Shown: positions 55,236-63,933 of the stretch, piece by piece
Layout: every line of letters begins with the position of its first letter
Position numbering within the stretch: position 1 is the first letter of the stretch
Origin: Flavobacteriaceae bacterium
GTDB lineage: Bacteria; Bacteroidota; Bacteroidia; Flavobacteriales; Flavobacteriaceae
Length of the DNA: 64,000 nucleotides
Direction of reading: 5' to 3'
Assembly (NCBI GenBank): GCA_018657955.1
Contig: JABHWD010000020.1
Location: 1 to 64,000, forward strand
Position numbers and translations under genes: made by a program
Notes under the pieces: model-generated
What the model was told of the DNA's origin: nothing
Seen by the model: only the letters and a program-made list of their open reading frames with translations
Database searches by the model: none

Positions 55236-57485
55236 ATGATTTTTGATTTTGATATGATTGAAAAGGTTTATGAAAACATTGTCAAGAATGTTGACAATGC
55301 AAGAAAATCAATTAAATCACCATTAACTCTTTCTGAAAAAATATTATACTCACATCTGTGGAATAATTTTAAAAATCCTTTTACAAGAGGCAAGGATTAT
55401 GTAGATTTTAAACCTGATAGAATAGCTTGTCAGGACGCTACAGCGCAAATGGCTTTATTGCAGTTTATGCAAGCAGGTAAATCTAAGGTTTCTGTCCCAA
55501 CAACTGTTCATTGCGATCACCTTATACAAGCTAAACTTGGAGCAGATAAAGATTTAAAAAGAGCAAATTCTATTAGTAATGAAGTTTTCGAATTTTTAAG
55601 AACAGCATCAAACAAATATGGTATAGGTTTTTGGAAACCTGGAGCTGGGATTATTCATCAAGTTGTATTAGAGAACTATGCGTTTCCAGGGGGAATGATG
55701 ATTGGAACAGATTCACATACTGTAAATGCAGGGGGATTAGGTATGATTGCAATAGGAGTTGGAGGGGCTGATGCTGTTGATGTGATGGCAGGTATGCCCT
55801 GGGAGCTAAAATTTCCAAAAATAATTGGAGTTAAACTAACTGGAAAGCTTTCAGGATGGACTGCCCCAAAAGATGTTATATTAAAGGTTGCAGGAATACT
55901 ATCCGTTAAGGGAGGAACAGGATATGTTATTGAGTATTTTGGCCCCGGCGCAAAATCCATTTCATGTACTGGAAAAGGGACAATTTGTAATATGGGCGCT
56001 GAAGTTGGCGCAACTACATCTACTTTTGGTTATGATAAATCAATGGAAAGGTATTTAAGAGCAACAGGAAGAAGTAAAATTGCTGATGCTGCAAATAAAA
56101 TCAAAAAATATCTTACTGGAGATACAGAAATATATAAAAATCCAAGTAAATATTTTGATCAATTAATTGAAATTGATTTAAGTAAATTAAGACCACATTT
56201 AAACGGCCCATTCACACCTGATCTAGCAACTCCAATTTCAGAAATGGCAGCAAAGGCTAAAGATAATGATTGGCCTTTGGATGTAGATTGGGGATTAATA
56301 GGTTCATGTACTAATTCATCTTATGAAGATTTAACAAGAGCAGCTTCAATAGCTAAACAAGCATTAGAAAAAAAACTAGTTACAAAATCTGATTTTGGAA
56401 TTAATCCAGGCTCTGAACAGGTTAGATATACTGCAGAAAGAGATGGTATATTAAAAATATTTCAGGATGTAGATGCTACAATATTCACTAATGCCTGCGG
56501 ACCATGTATTGGTCAATGGGATAGAAGTGATAAAAAAGGAGAAGAAAAGAATACAATTGTTCATTCATTTAATAGAAATTTTTCTAAACGAGCTGATGGT
56601 AATCCTAATACACATGCTTTTGTAGGTTCACCTGAAATGGTAGCTGCGATTGCAATTTCTGGAAGACTTGATTTTGATCCCTTAAATGATAGTTTGATAA
56701 ATGAAGATGGTGATGAGGTAAAGTTGGATCCCCCTACTGGTTTAGAGCTGCCAAATAACGGTTTTGATTGCAAAGATTCTGGTTATATAGACCCTATATC
56801 TGATGGAAGTAATATAGAAGTCAAGGTCAATTCTAAATCAAAAAGACTACAACTATTAGAACCTTTTAAGCCTATAGGAAATAATATAAAAGATGCACAG
56901 TTGTTAATTAAAACTTTTGGAAAATGCACAACAGATCATATTTCTATGGCAGGCCCTTGGTTAAGATATAGAGGTCATTTAGATAATATTTCTAACAATT
57001 GCTTGATTGGAGCAGTTAATGCATTTAATAAAAAAACAAATTTTGTAAAAAATCAAATCACAGGCGAATATGGAGGAGTGCCAGATGTTCAAAGATTTTA
57101 TAAATCTAAAGGAATTAATACAGTAGTTGTGGGTGATCATAATTATGGTGAGGGATCTTCTAGAGAGCATGCAGCAATGGAACCACGCCATCTGGGAGTG
57201 TGCGCAGTAATTGTTAAATCATTTGCTAGAATACATGAGACTAATTTAAAGAAACAAGGTATGTTAGCCCTAACATTTTCTAATGAATCTGATTACGATT
57301 TAATTCAAGAAAATGATTTAATTTCATTTATTGATTTAAAAGATTTTGTTCCTTCAAGACACCTTAAGATTAGATTAAAGCACGATAACGGATCGTATGA
57401 TGTTATTAAATTAAATCATTCTTATAACAAACCTCAAATCAAATGGTTTTATAAAGGATCTGCATTAAATTTAATAAAGAAATAA
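55236..57485 (+). CDS. acn: Aconitate hydratase
   Basis: This [4Fe-4S] enzyme isomerises citrate to isocitrate in the TCA cycle. The 749-aa sequence is of the mitochondrial aconitase subtype seen in Bacteroidota, opening [13 protein letters not shown]. Cluster cysteines are in LIGSCTNSS near 352-360 and NACGPCIGQ near 419-427. Swivel-domain motifs [19 protein letters not shown] are near 642. Only 6 nt separate it from the surA-like gene, so it may extend that transcript. With sucC it covers two TCA steps in this window. Confidence 0.97.
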   Translation: MIFDFDMIEKVYENIVKNVDNARKSIKSPLTLSEKILYSHLWNNFKNPFTRGKDYVDFKPDRIACQDATAQMALLQFMQAGKSKVSVPTTVHCDHLIQAKLGADKDLKRANSISNEVFEFLRTASNKYGIGFWKPGAGIIHQVVLENYAFPGGMMIGTDSHTVNAGGLGMIAIGVGGADAVDVMAGMPWELKFPKIIGVKLTGKLSGWTAPKDVILKVAGILSVKGGTGYVIEYFGPGAKSISCTGKGTICNMGAEVGATTSTFGYDKSMERYLRATGRSKIADAANKIKKYLTGDTEIYKNPSKYFDQLIEIDLSKLRPHLNGPFTPDLATPISEMAAKAKDNDWPLDVDWGLIGSCTNSSYEDLTRAASIAKQALEKKLVTKSDFGINPGSEQVRYTAERDGILKIFQDVDATIFTNACGPCIGQWDRSDKKGEEKNTIVHSFNRNFSKRADGNPNTHAFVGSPEMVAAIAISGRLDFDPLNDSLINEDGDEVKLDPPTGLELPNNGFDCKDSGYIDPISDGSNIEVKVNSKSKRLQLLEPFKPIGNNIKDAQLLIKTFGKCTTDHISMAGPWLRYRGHLDNISNNCLIGAVNAFNKKTNFVKNQITGEYGGVPDVQRFYKSKGINTVVVGDHNYGEGSSREHAAMEPRHLGVCAVIVKSFARIHETNLKKQGMLALTFSNESDYDLIQENDLISFIDLKDFVPSRHLKIRLKHDNGSYDVIKLNHSYNKPQIKWFYKGSALNLIKK

Positions 57486-57547
57486 AACAAGTAATAATTG
57501 ATATGGATTTATTCATAGTTAAATTATTCTTGATGGTCTGTTGTTAG

Positions 57548-57632
57548 TGCGTACGAGAAGACTCGAACTTCCACAACTTATTAAGTTATTAGGCCCTCAA
57601 CCTAACGCGTCTACCAATTCCGCCACGTACGC
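57548..57632 (-). tRNA. tRNA-Leu(GAG)
   Basis: The minus strand folds as a class II tRNA. Acceptor GCGTACG pairs with CGTACGC. The D arm is GCGGAATTGGTAGACGC. The anticodon stem TTAGG/CCTAA encloses loop TTGAGGG, giving anticodon GAG. A long variable arm (TAACTTAATAAGTTG) is leucine-like, and the T arm contains GTTCGAGTC. The 3' end is A followed by CTAA, so CCA is not encoded and must be added by Cca. Confidence 0.95.
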
Positions 57633-57638
57633 ATTAAT

Positions 57639-57681
57639 AAAAAAATAGCCTTTTAAATATATTAACTAAAAGACTATTTTT
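57639..57681 (-). terminator. Rho-independent terminator between tRNA-Lys and tRNA-Leu
   Basis: On the minus strand, arms 57681-57667 and 57655-57641 form a 15-bp stem with one G-U pair and an 11-nt loop, followed by seven T. The plus-strand version has one C-A mismatch, so the minus direction is favoured. It lies 10 nt past the tRNA-Lys 3' end and only 6 nt before the tRNA-Leu 5' end. Confidence 0.7.
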
Positions 57682-57691
57682 CTCTAAATTG

Positions 57692-57764
57692 TGACCTGAC
57701 TGGGGCTCGAACCCAGGACCCTCTCCTTAAAAGGGAGATGCTCTACCAACTGAGCTATCAGGTC
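57692..57764 (-). tRNA. tRNA-Lys(TTT)
   Basis: The minus strand gives a 73-nt class I tRNA. Acceptor GACCTGA pairs with TCAGGTC. The D arm is AGCTCAGTTGGTAGAGC. The anticodon stem TCTCC/GGAGA carries loop CTTTTAA, giving anticodon TTT. The T arm contains GGTTCGAGCCC and the discriminator is A. No encoded CCA is present. It is preceded by a full promoter at 57790-57819. Confidence 0.95.
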
Positions 57765-57789
57765 AAAAATTAACTCTTGTATAAGGCTG

Positions 57790-57819
57790 CAAATATAAAA
57801 TCTTTAATTTATATTACAA
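57790..57819 (-). promoter_or_regulatory. Full flavobacterial promoter (TTG-N19-TATATTTG) for the tRNA genes
   Basis: On the minus strand TTG (57819-57817) is followed after 19 nt by TATATTTG (57797-57790). tRNA-Lys begins 26 nt beyond the box. This has the same spacing as the DUF2795 promoter and is one of two complete promoters I find. Confidence 0.75.
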
Positions 57820-57851
57820 TAAAATTTAGATATTAATATCAAAGCCTAAAT

Positions 57852-57929
57852 ATGATTATAGTCATTGTTAGATATACAGGATCGGGCAAAAGTAATATTG
57901 GTGAAATATTAATTAAATTAAACAAGTAA
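57852..57929 (+). pseudogene. Remnant of shikimate kinase (aroK) N-terminus
   Basis: A 25-codon frame from ATG 57852 to TAA 57929 reads like the start of shikimate kinase: a beta-strand IIVIV, Y at the conserved GYMGSGK position, the P-loop TGSGKSNIGE and then ILIKLNK. The family normally continues for about 145 more residues, with DLD and a lid. Here the frame ends after the first helix. The final 12 nt overlap the 3' end of the convergent phosphoribosyltransferase gene. I read it as a truncated pseudogene, not a functional small protein. Identification rests on the P-loop context. Confidence 0.6.
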
Positions 57930-58418
57930 GGCCTCGATTTTTGAGCCTTTAAATTCAACCATTATTTGACTCTGCATTGAAGTTGAAAGTGATATTCCTT
58001 TGAAATCTGCTTTTACTGGAAATTTTTTATGATTTCTGTTAACTAAAACAGCAGTTTTAAATTGTAATAGTTCTGTTTCTAGGAAATGTTTTACCCCGTA
58101 TATTAATGTTGATCCAGAATTTAAAACATCATCTACTAAAACAATTGACTTATTTGAGTATTGCTCTTTGCCTATAGAAGTTTCAATAGGTTTTCTCGGA
58201 TTTTTCTTATCAATTTTTACTTTACATAAAATGACTTCTATATTTGAAAGTTTATTAAGTATTTTTTTTAATTCTCTTGCAATCAAATATCCATTGGATT
58301 CAATTCCTGCTATAATAAGTTCTGAACTTTGTAAATTAGTTTCCAATATTTGGTAAGAAATCCTCTTTAACTTACTTCTGATTTGATCATCATTAAGTAT
58401 TACTTTTTTATCTTCCAT
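57918..58418 (-). CDS. Phosphoribosyltransferase-family protein (PyrR-like)
   Basis: The 166-aa type I phosphoribosyltransferase fold has the PRPP-binding motif VLVDDVLNSGSTL near 94-106 and an N-terminal strand-helix pattern LIIAGIESNGYLIA near 34. Proteins of this kind in flavobacteria resemble PyrR/UPRTase-like regulators. The acceptor base is not determinable. It begins 28 nt from the FKBP-side region and ends over the aroK remnant. Confidence 0.88.
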   Translation of the reverse strand: MEDKKVILNDDQIRSKLKRISYQILETNLQSSELIIAGIESNGYLIARELKKILNKLSNIEVILCKVKIDKKNPRKPIETSIGKEQYSNKSIVLVDDVLNSGSTLIYGVKHFLETELLQFKTAVLVNRNHKKFPVKADFKGISLSTSMQSQIMVEFKGSKIEALLV

Positions 58419-58481
58419 TTATATTTATATTTAACTCCTTAAAAGAATGTTAAAACTTAACAATTTACAATATAATAATTG

Positions 58482-58489
58482 TATTTTTG
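58482..58489 (+). promoter_or_regulatory. Candidate -7 box (TATTTTTG) for the FKBP lipoprotein gene
   Basis: TATTTTTG lies 17 nt before the ATG at 58507. It falls inside the in-frame extension that would begin at 58447, which supports the later start. No TTG stands 17-23 nt upstream. Confidence 0.45.
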
Positions 58490-58506
58490 CATGTAAAATT
58501 AAATCA

Positions 58507-59484
58507 ATGAGATTTAAAGTACATTTTTTCTTCTTTTTATTTTTAGTTTTATTTTTTTCATGTCCAGAGGACCCAGATGATGGGTTAGTAGAAATTCCTG
58601 AAAATGACAGAACTGAACAACAAGTTATTGACAGTGACTCTTTATTAGGATATTTCGAAACACATTATTACAATTCTTCTTATTTACAGAATAATCCTAG
58701 TTTCACTTTAGATGAAATTATTATTTCTGAGCTTCCTGAAGATGGAAATCTTCCAGATCCAAATCAGAATACTATGCTTAGTGATGATATTATAACACTA
58801 ACCACTACTTATTTTGATGTTGAATATGAATACTATATCTTAAAAATTAATCAAGGAGAATCAGAAATTTCTCCAAATTTTTCTGACAGAGTTCGTGTTA
58901 ATTATGAAGGAAGTCTTATGGATGGAGTAATATTTGACAGTTCTTCAACACCTGTAGATTTTGATTTAACAAATACAATTTCAGGGTGGGGAAGGGTTCT
59001 GCCAGAATTTAATAATGCCACAGACTTTGTAATTAATAATGACGGAACTGTAGATTATGCCAATCCAGGGATAGGAGTAATGTTTTTACCCTCTGGAATG
59101 GGATATTATTCCAGTGCAGCTGGAGATGTTCCAGTATATTCTAACCTAATTTTTAAGTTTAAGTTACTTGAATCAGAAGAAAATGATCATGATTTTGACA
59201 ATGTTCCTTCTCATCTAGAGGATTTAGATGGAAATTTAGATCTTACAGATGATAATACTGATGATGATCCATATGCAGATTTTGTAGATAGTGATGATGA
59301 TAATGATGGCACATTAACTATTGATGAAGATCTTGAGCCAGATTCAGACTTAACTGAAGATAGAGATGGAGATGGCGATCCTACAAATGATATTGGAGAT
59401 GGTGATCCTACAAATGATGATACTGATGGTGATGGCACTCCTAACTATTTAGATACCGACAATTCTGAATCTAGAGACGATTAA
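58507..59484 (+). CDS. FKBP-type peptidyl-prolyl isomerase lipoprotein with Asp-rich Ca-binding-like tail
   Basis: The 325-aa protein is a lipoprotein (MRFKVHFFFF to FFSC, Cys at 18-19). An FKBP domain covers about 100-215: RVRVNYEGSLMDGVIFDSS, GWGRVLPEFN, GIGVMFLPSGMGYYSSAAG, then PVYSNLIFKFKLLE. A strongly acidic tail (about 220-325) follows, with DxDxDG-like loops (DSDDDNDG, DRDGDGDPTNDIGDGDP, DTDGDGTPNYLDTD) resembling thrombospondin type 3 calcium repeats; a 21-bp unit coding DGDPTND occurs twice. It probably acts as an envelope foldase. Its stop shares TTAA with the convergent small gene. Confidence 0.9.
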   Translation: MRFKVHFFFFLFLVLFFSCPEDPDDGLVEIPENDRTEQQVIDSDSLLGYFETHYYNSSYLQNNPSFTLDEIIISELPEDGNLPDPNQNTMLSDDIITLTTTYFDVEYEYYILKINQGESEISPNFSDRVRVNYEGSLMDGVIFDSSSTPVDFDLTNTISGWGRVLPEFNNATDFVINNDGTVDYANPGIGVMFLPSGMGYYSSAAGDVPVYSNLIFKFKLLESEENDHDFDNVPSHLEDLDGNLDLTDDNTDDDPYADFVDSDDDNDGTLTIDEDLEPDSDLTEDRDGDGDPTNDIGDGDPTNDDTDGDGTPNYLDTDNSESRDD

Positions 59485-59708
59485 TTTTTCTCCTCTATTT
59501 CTTCTAATAATTCAATCATTTTATCATACTTTTCATGATCATCTTCATGTTGTTTGAGATGTTCAGTTCTAATAGGATTTTCTGTAGTAGTAGCATTTAC
59601 TATTATAGCTGTAAAAACAATAATTCCAAAAAAAACACAACCTAGAATAAAAATTGTTGTGTTTATAGCTATAGTTGTTAAGGGGTCTTTTAAATATTTT
59701 CTAATCAT
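59481..59708 (-). CDS. Small single-pass or two-pass membrane protein
   Basis: The 75-aa protein has one long hydrophobic region (about 11-40: TIAINTTIFILGCVFFGIIVF) and a charged tail rich in His/Asp/Glu/Lys (HLKQHEDDHEKYDKMIELLEE). I do not recognise the family. It sits between the FKBP gene, with shared TTAA stop, and the transketolase pair, and starts 28 nt downstream of the latter. The ATG at 59708 is the only start. The coding call rests on length, ATG and hydrophobic pattern. Confidence 0.65.
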   Translation of the reverse strand: MIRKYLKDPLTTIAINTTIFILGCVFFGIIVFTAIIVNATTTENPIRTEHLKQHEDDHEKYDKMIELLEEIEEKN

Positions 59709-59736
59709 ATATGCTTAAAACGTGCAAAAAATAATA

Positions 59737-60690
59737 TTATTTTCTTTTTAACACCCTTTCTGCTTTTTCTACAATTGAGTTTGCACTAAGACCATATTTT
59801 TCCATTAGTTGAGCTGGAGTTCCAGATTCACCAAATGTATCATTTATAGCAACAAATTCTTGCGGGGCAGGACTATTAGAAGCTAAAACACGAGAAACAC
59901 TTTCACCAAGCCCACCCATATAATTATGTTCTTCAGCGGTTACAACACATCCTGTTTTATTTACAGATTTTATGATGGCATCTTGATCCAAGGGTTTTAT
60001 AGTATGGATATTAATAACATCAACGCTTACTCCTTTTTTATATAAAATTTTAGCGGCCTCCAATGATTCCCAAACTAAATGTCCTGTAGCTATTATAGTT
60101 ACATCTTTTCCGTCTTGAAGCTGGATTGCTTTACCAATTTCAAAATTTTGATTTTCTGGAGTAAATACAGGAACTTTTGGTCTTCCAAACCTAAGATAGA
60201 CAGGGCCTTTATAATTAGCAATAGCAATAGTAGCTGCTTTAGTTTGATTATAATCACAAGTATTAATAACGGTCATGCCAGGAAGCATTTTCATCATACC
60301 AATGTCTTCTAATATTTGATGAGTTGCACCATCTTCTCCAAGAGTTATTCCTGCATGTGAAGCACAGATTTTTACATTTTTACCTGAATAAGCAATAGAT
60401 TGACGTATCTGATCATAAACTCTTCCAGTAGAAAAATTAGCAAAAGTGCCAGTAAAAGGTATTTTACCTCCAATTGTTAAACCTGCAGCAATTCCAATCA
60501 TATTCGCTTCAGCAACTCCAACTTGAAAAAATCTTTCTGGATGATTTTTTTTGAATTCATTCATTTTCAATGATCCAGTTAAATCAGCACATAATGCAAC
60601 AACGTTTGGATTTGATTTTCCAAGTTCTGTCAAACCATCTCCAAAACCACTTCTGGTGTCTTTCTTTTCAGAATATTCGTATATCTTCAT
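59737..60690 (-). CDS. Transketolase, C-terminal subunit
   Basis: The 317-aa polypeptide is the pyrimidine-binding (Pyr) and C-terminal part of a split transketolase: [25 protein letters not shown], and [16 protein letters not shown]. It pairs with the N-terminal subunit 7 nt upstream to form the active thiamine-diphosphate enzyme of the pentose phosphate pathway. The separated two-subunit arrangement is common in flavobacteria. Confidence 0.94.
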   Translation of the reverse strand: MKIYEYSEKKDTRSGFGDGLTELGKSNPNVVALCADLTGSLKMNEFKKNHPERFFQVGVAEANMIGIAAGLTIGGKIPFTGTFANFSTGRVYDQIRQSIAYSGKNVKICASHAGITLGEDGATHQILEDIGMMKMLPGMTVINTCDYNQTKAATIAIANYKGPVYLRFGRPKVPVFTPENQNFEIGKAIQLQDGKDVTIIATGHLVWESLEAAKILYKKGVSVDVINIHTIKPLDQDAIIKSVNKTGCVVTAEEHNYMGGLGESVSRVLASNSPAPQEFVAINDTFGESGTPAQLMEKYGLSANSIVEKAERVLKRK

Positions 60691-60697
60691 TTGCTAT

Positions 60698-61543
60698 TTA
60701 ATAATCACCTAGTGTTTCAGGATTTTGGTTTAATGCTGTTTCTAGTTGTTCGTCATTTGGTGCTTTACCATGCCATTCATGTGTATGCATCATAAAATCG
60801 ACACCATTACCCATAACAGTTTTTAAAAGCACGCAAACAGGCTTATTTTTCCCTGTTTTAGATTTAGCTTCTTTCATTCCATTAATTATGGATTGAATAT
60901 CATTTCCTTGATCAATTTTACATACAATCCAACCAAATGATTCAAATTTAGATTTCAAATCACCCATATCAATAACATCTGAAGTACTACCATCAATTTG
61001 TTGACCGTTAACATCTATTGTCGCAATAATATTATCAATATTTTTTGCTGAAGCATACATGATTGCCTCCCAATTTTGTCCTTCCTGCAGTTCACCATCG
61101 CCATGTAGACTGTAGATTAAGTTACTGTCATTGTTTAATTTTTTTGAATGAGAAGCTCCAATAGCTACAGAGAGTCCTTGCCCTAGTGATCCAGAAGCTA
61201 CTCTAACCCCTGGAAGTCCTTCATGAGTTGTAGGATGTCCTTGTAATCTTGAATTAATTAAACGAAAAGTATTAAGTTCTGAAATATCAAAATAATTTGA
61301 TCTAGCTAAAACACTATAAAACACGGGTGAGATATGTCCATTACTTAGAAAAAAAATATCTTCATTATGACCATCCATTTTAAAACCATCATTTCTTTTC
61401 ATGATAACATTGAAAAGACTTACAACAAATTCTGAGCAACCTAGTGATCCTCCCGGATGCCCAGAGTTTACTTTGTGAACCATTCTTAGAATATCTCTAC
61501 GAACTTGAGTAGTTAATTCTTCTAGATGATTAATGTCGATCAT
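60698..61543 (-). CDS. Transketolase, N-terminal subunit
   Basis: The 281-aa subunit carries the PP domain. HKVNSGHPGGSLGCSE lies near 23-38, and the thiamine-diphosphate motif starts GDGELQEGQNW near 149. YSLHGDGEL and NGQQIDG follow the family pattern. It is the first gene of the pair. The 161-nt upstream gap to tgt contains mostly AT spacer. Confidence 0.95.
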   Translation of the reverse strand: MIDINHLEELTTQVRRDILRMVHKVNSGHPGGSLGCSEFVVSLFNVIMKRNDGFKMDGHNEDIFFLSNGHISPVFYSVLARSNYFDISELNTFRLINSRLQGHPTTHEGLPGVRVASGSLGQGLSVAIGASHSKKLNNDSNLIYSLHGDGELQEGQNWEAIMYASAKNIDNIIATIDVNGQQIDGSTSDVIDMGDLKSKFESFGWIVCKIDQGNDIQSIINGMKEAKSKTGKNKPVCVLLKTVMGNGVDFMMHTHEWHGKAPNDEQLETALNQNPETLGDY

Positions 61544-61684
61544 TCTTAATTACAATAAATATTGAGTTTGTTAAATTAGAATTTTGTTTTTCTAATATAA
61601 AATTATTTTAACTTCATTTATTAACAATAACTTAAAATTCATAATATTAGAGTTTTATTAAGAATTAATTGGCTTAATGTTATT

Positions 61685-61692
61685 TATATTTG
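61685..61692 (+). promoter_or_regulatory. Candidate -7 box (TATATTTG) for tgt
   Basis: TATATTTG ends 12 nt before the tgt ATG. It partly overlaps a possible TTG start at 61690, so the ATG at 61705 is the better start. No TTG lies at 17-23 nt. Confidence 0.45.
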
Positions 61693-61704
61693 TTTTTCAT
61701 ATTT

Positions 61705-62835
61705 ATGAAATTCACTATTAATAATACAGATAATAACACTAATGCTAGAGCAGGATGTATTGAAACTTCTCATGGTGAAATTCAAACTCCTGTTTTTATG
61801 CCAGTAGGTACACAGGGGACTGTTAAAGCTGTTCATCAAAAGGAATTAAAACAAGAAATAAATGCAGATATAATTTTATCAAACACTTATCATTTATATT
61901 TAAGACCTGGAGTTGAAATAATAGAGAAGGCTGGAGGAATACACAAATTTATTAACTGGAATAGCAATATTTTAACAGACTCAGGAGGATATCAAGTCTA
62001 TTCTTTAGCCTCTAGGAGAAAAATAACTGATAATGGAGTTGAGTTTAAGAGTCATATAGATGGTAGTTCTCATCTATTTACACCTGAAAAAGTTATTGAC
62101 ATTCAAAGATCGATTGGTGCTGATATAATTATGGCTTTTGATGAATGTCCTGCTTATCCATGTGAATTCGATTATGCAAAAAAATCAATAAATTTGACAC
62201 ATAAATGGTTAGATAGATGTATTAAAAGATTTGATTCAACTGATGATAAATATGGATATAAGCAGTTTTTATTCCCTATAGTTCAAGGTAGTACGTATAA
62301 AGATCTTAGGATTCAGTCTGCAGAATATATAGCAAATACAAATTCATTTGGAAATGCAATAGGAGGGTTGTCTGTTGGAGAGCCTGCTGAAGAGATGTAT
62401 GCTATGAATGAGGTTGTATGTGAAGTTTTGCCAAAAGATAAGCCTAGATATCTTATGGGTGTTGGAACGCCAATAAATCTTCTAGAGAATATAGCTTTAG
62501 GAATAGATATGTTTGATTGTGTTATGCCTACAAGAAATGCTAGAAATGGCATGTTATTTACTTCAAAAGGAACAATCAATATTAAAAATAATAAATGGAA
62601 AGATAATTTTTCAGCAATAGATGATGATGAAATCACTTACGTTGACAAAGAATATTCAAAAGCTTATCTAAGACATCTTTTTTCTGTAAATGAAATTTTA
62701 GCAAAGCAAATAGCTTCAATTCATAATTTAGGTTTTTATTCGTGGTTGATTTCTGAGTCTAGGAAGCATATAATAGATGGAGATTTTTTAAATTGGAAGA
62801 ATAAAATGGTAAAAGTTTTAAATAAAAGATTATAA
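61705..62835 (+). CDS. tgt: tRNA-guanine transglycosylase
   Basis: Tgt exchanges guanine 34 for preQ1 in GUN-anticodon tRNAs, in queuosine synthesis. The 376-aa protein has the catalytic DSGGYQ loop near 91, FDECPAYP near 143, GGLSVGEPAEEMY near 215, and DCVMPTRNARNG near 270. The zinc-binding CxCxxC found in E. coli Tgt is replaced around residues 303-313 by DDDEITYVD, while YSKAYLRHL and IHNLGFYSWL are kept. This zinc-site loss resembles flavobacterial Tgt sequences I recall. The lptF/G-type gene follows 4 nt downstream. Confidence 0.95.
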   Translation: MKFTINNTDNNTNARAGCIETSHGEIQTPVFMPVGTQGTVKAVHQKELKQEINADIILSNTYHLYLRPGVEIIEKAGGIHKFINWNSNILTDSGGYQVYSLASRRKITDNGVEFKSHIDGSSHLFTPEKVIDIQRSIGADIIMAFDECPAYPCEFDYAKKSINLTHKWLDRCIKRFDSTDDKYGYKQFLFPIVQGSTYKDLRIQSAEYIANTNSFGNAIGGLSVGEPAEEMYAMNEVVCEVLPKDKPRYLMGVGTPINLLENIALGIDMFDCVMPTRNARNGMLFTSKGTINIKNNKWKDNFSAIDDDEITYVDKEYSKAYLRHLFSVNEILAKQIASIHNLGFYSWLISESRKHIIDGDFLNWKNKMVKVLNKRL

Positions 62836-62839
62836 TTAA

Positions 62840-63925
62840 TTGAAAATAGTAGACTGGTACATACTTAAGAAATATTTAATCACTTATATTTCAATACAAA
62901 TTCTGTTTGTTCCGATTGCCATAGTTGTCAATCTAGCAGATAACATAGATAAAATTCTATCAAATCAGGTTCCTTTTGATGAAGTGCTAGAATACTATTA
63001 TAATTTTACTATATATTTTTCAAATTCACTTCTACCATTATTTTTATTTCTCTCAGTTATATGGTTTACATCTAAGTTAGCTTCTAACTCTGAAATTATA
63101 GCATTATACAGTTCAGGATTTTCATTAAAAAACTTAATTAAACCTTATCTTATTGGCTCGGCAATGATAGCATTTATAGCTCTTATTTTAGGAATTTTTA
63201 TAGTTCCAAGTGCTAGTAAAGATTTTAATGAATTCTCATATAAATACCTTAAAGGTTCTAAAAAGAGTATTGACAATAAGAATATTTTTAGAAAGATCAA
63301 TGATAATGAATATATATATTTAACACAGTTCAACACTAAGAATAATATTGGAACAAATTTTACTTTAGAACATTTTAATAAAAATAAGTTAAAGTTTAAA
63401 ATTAATGCCAGCAATATTAGATATATAAAAAAAGACAGCACATATAGATTAACAAACTACATGAAAAGAACCATTACCGACAGTATCGATATTATTTCTT
63501 CTAAAAGAAGATTAGATACTGTATTTTCATTTAATTTTGATGATTTAACTCCACTAAATTATATAGCTGAAACACTTAATTACTCTGAATTAGTAAAATT
63601 TATTAATCAAGAAAAATTAAGAGGCTCATCCAATATAGGAAGATATCAAGTTATTAAGTATAAAAAATGGAGTACACCTTTTTCAATATTTATATTAACT
63701 CTTATTGCATTTTCTGTTTCTTCAGTTAAAAGAAGAGGAGGAGCTGGTATTAACTTAGCATTTGGAATATCTGTAGCTATGACATATGTATTTTTTGATA
63801 AAGTTTTTGGCGTTTTGGCTCAACAATCTGATTTTTCCCCAATTATTGCGGTTTGGTTTCCAAATTTTGTTTTTGGATCTTTAGCTATATACTTATTATA
63901 TAAAAACGCAAACAAGCAACTTTAA
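62840..63925 (+). CDS. LptF/LptG-family LPS export permease
   Basis: The 361-aa membrane protein has the LptF/G layout: three N-terminal helices (KIVDWYILKKYL to SVIWFTSKLASNSEIIALYSSG), a periplasmic jellyroll (about 130-270), and three C-terminal helices starting at SIFILTLIAFSVS. It transfers LPS from the inner membrane to the Lpt bridge, powered by LptB. The start is TTG at 62840. LptB is encoded 34 kb away in the kdsD-tatC-lptB cluster. Confidence 0.93.
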   Translation: MKIVDWYILKKYLITYISIQILFVPIAIVVNLADNIDKILSNQVPFDEVLEYYYNFTIYFSNSLLPLFLFLSVIWFTSKLASNSEIIALYSSGFSLKNLIKPYLIGSAMIAFIALILGIFIVPSASKDFNEFSYKYLKGSKKSIDNKNIFRKINDNEYIYLTQFNTKNNIGTNFTLEHFNKNKLKFKINASNIRYIKKDSTYRLTNYMKRTITDSIDIISSKRRLDTVFSFNFDDLTPLNYIAETLNYSELVKFINQEKLRGSSNIGRYQVIKYKKWSTPFSIFILTLIAFSVSSVKRRGGAGINLAFGISVAMTYVFFDKVFGVLAQQSDFSPIIAVWFPNFVFGSLAIYLLYKNANKQL

Positions 63926-63933
63926 ACATTATT

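Noticed and set aside
59211-59438. 75-codon Ser/Pro/Val-rich minus-strand frame
   Set aside because: It is produced by reading the Asp-rich repeats of the FKBP lipoprotein tail in antisense. The low-complexity composition explains it.
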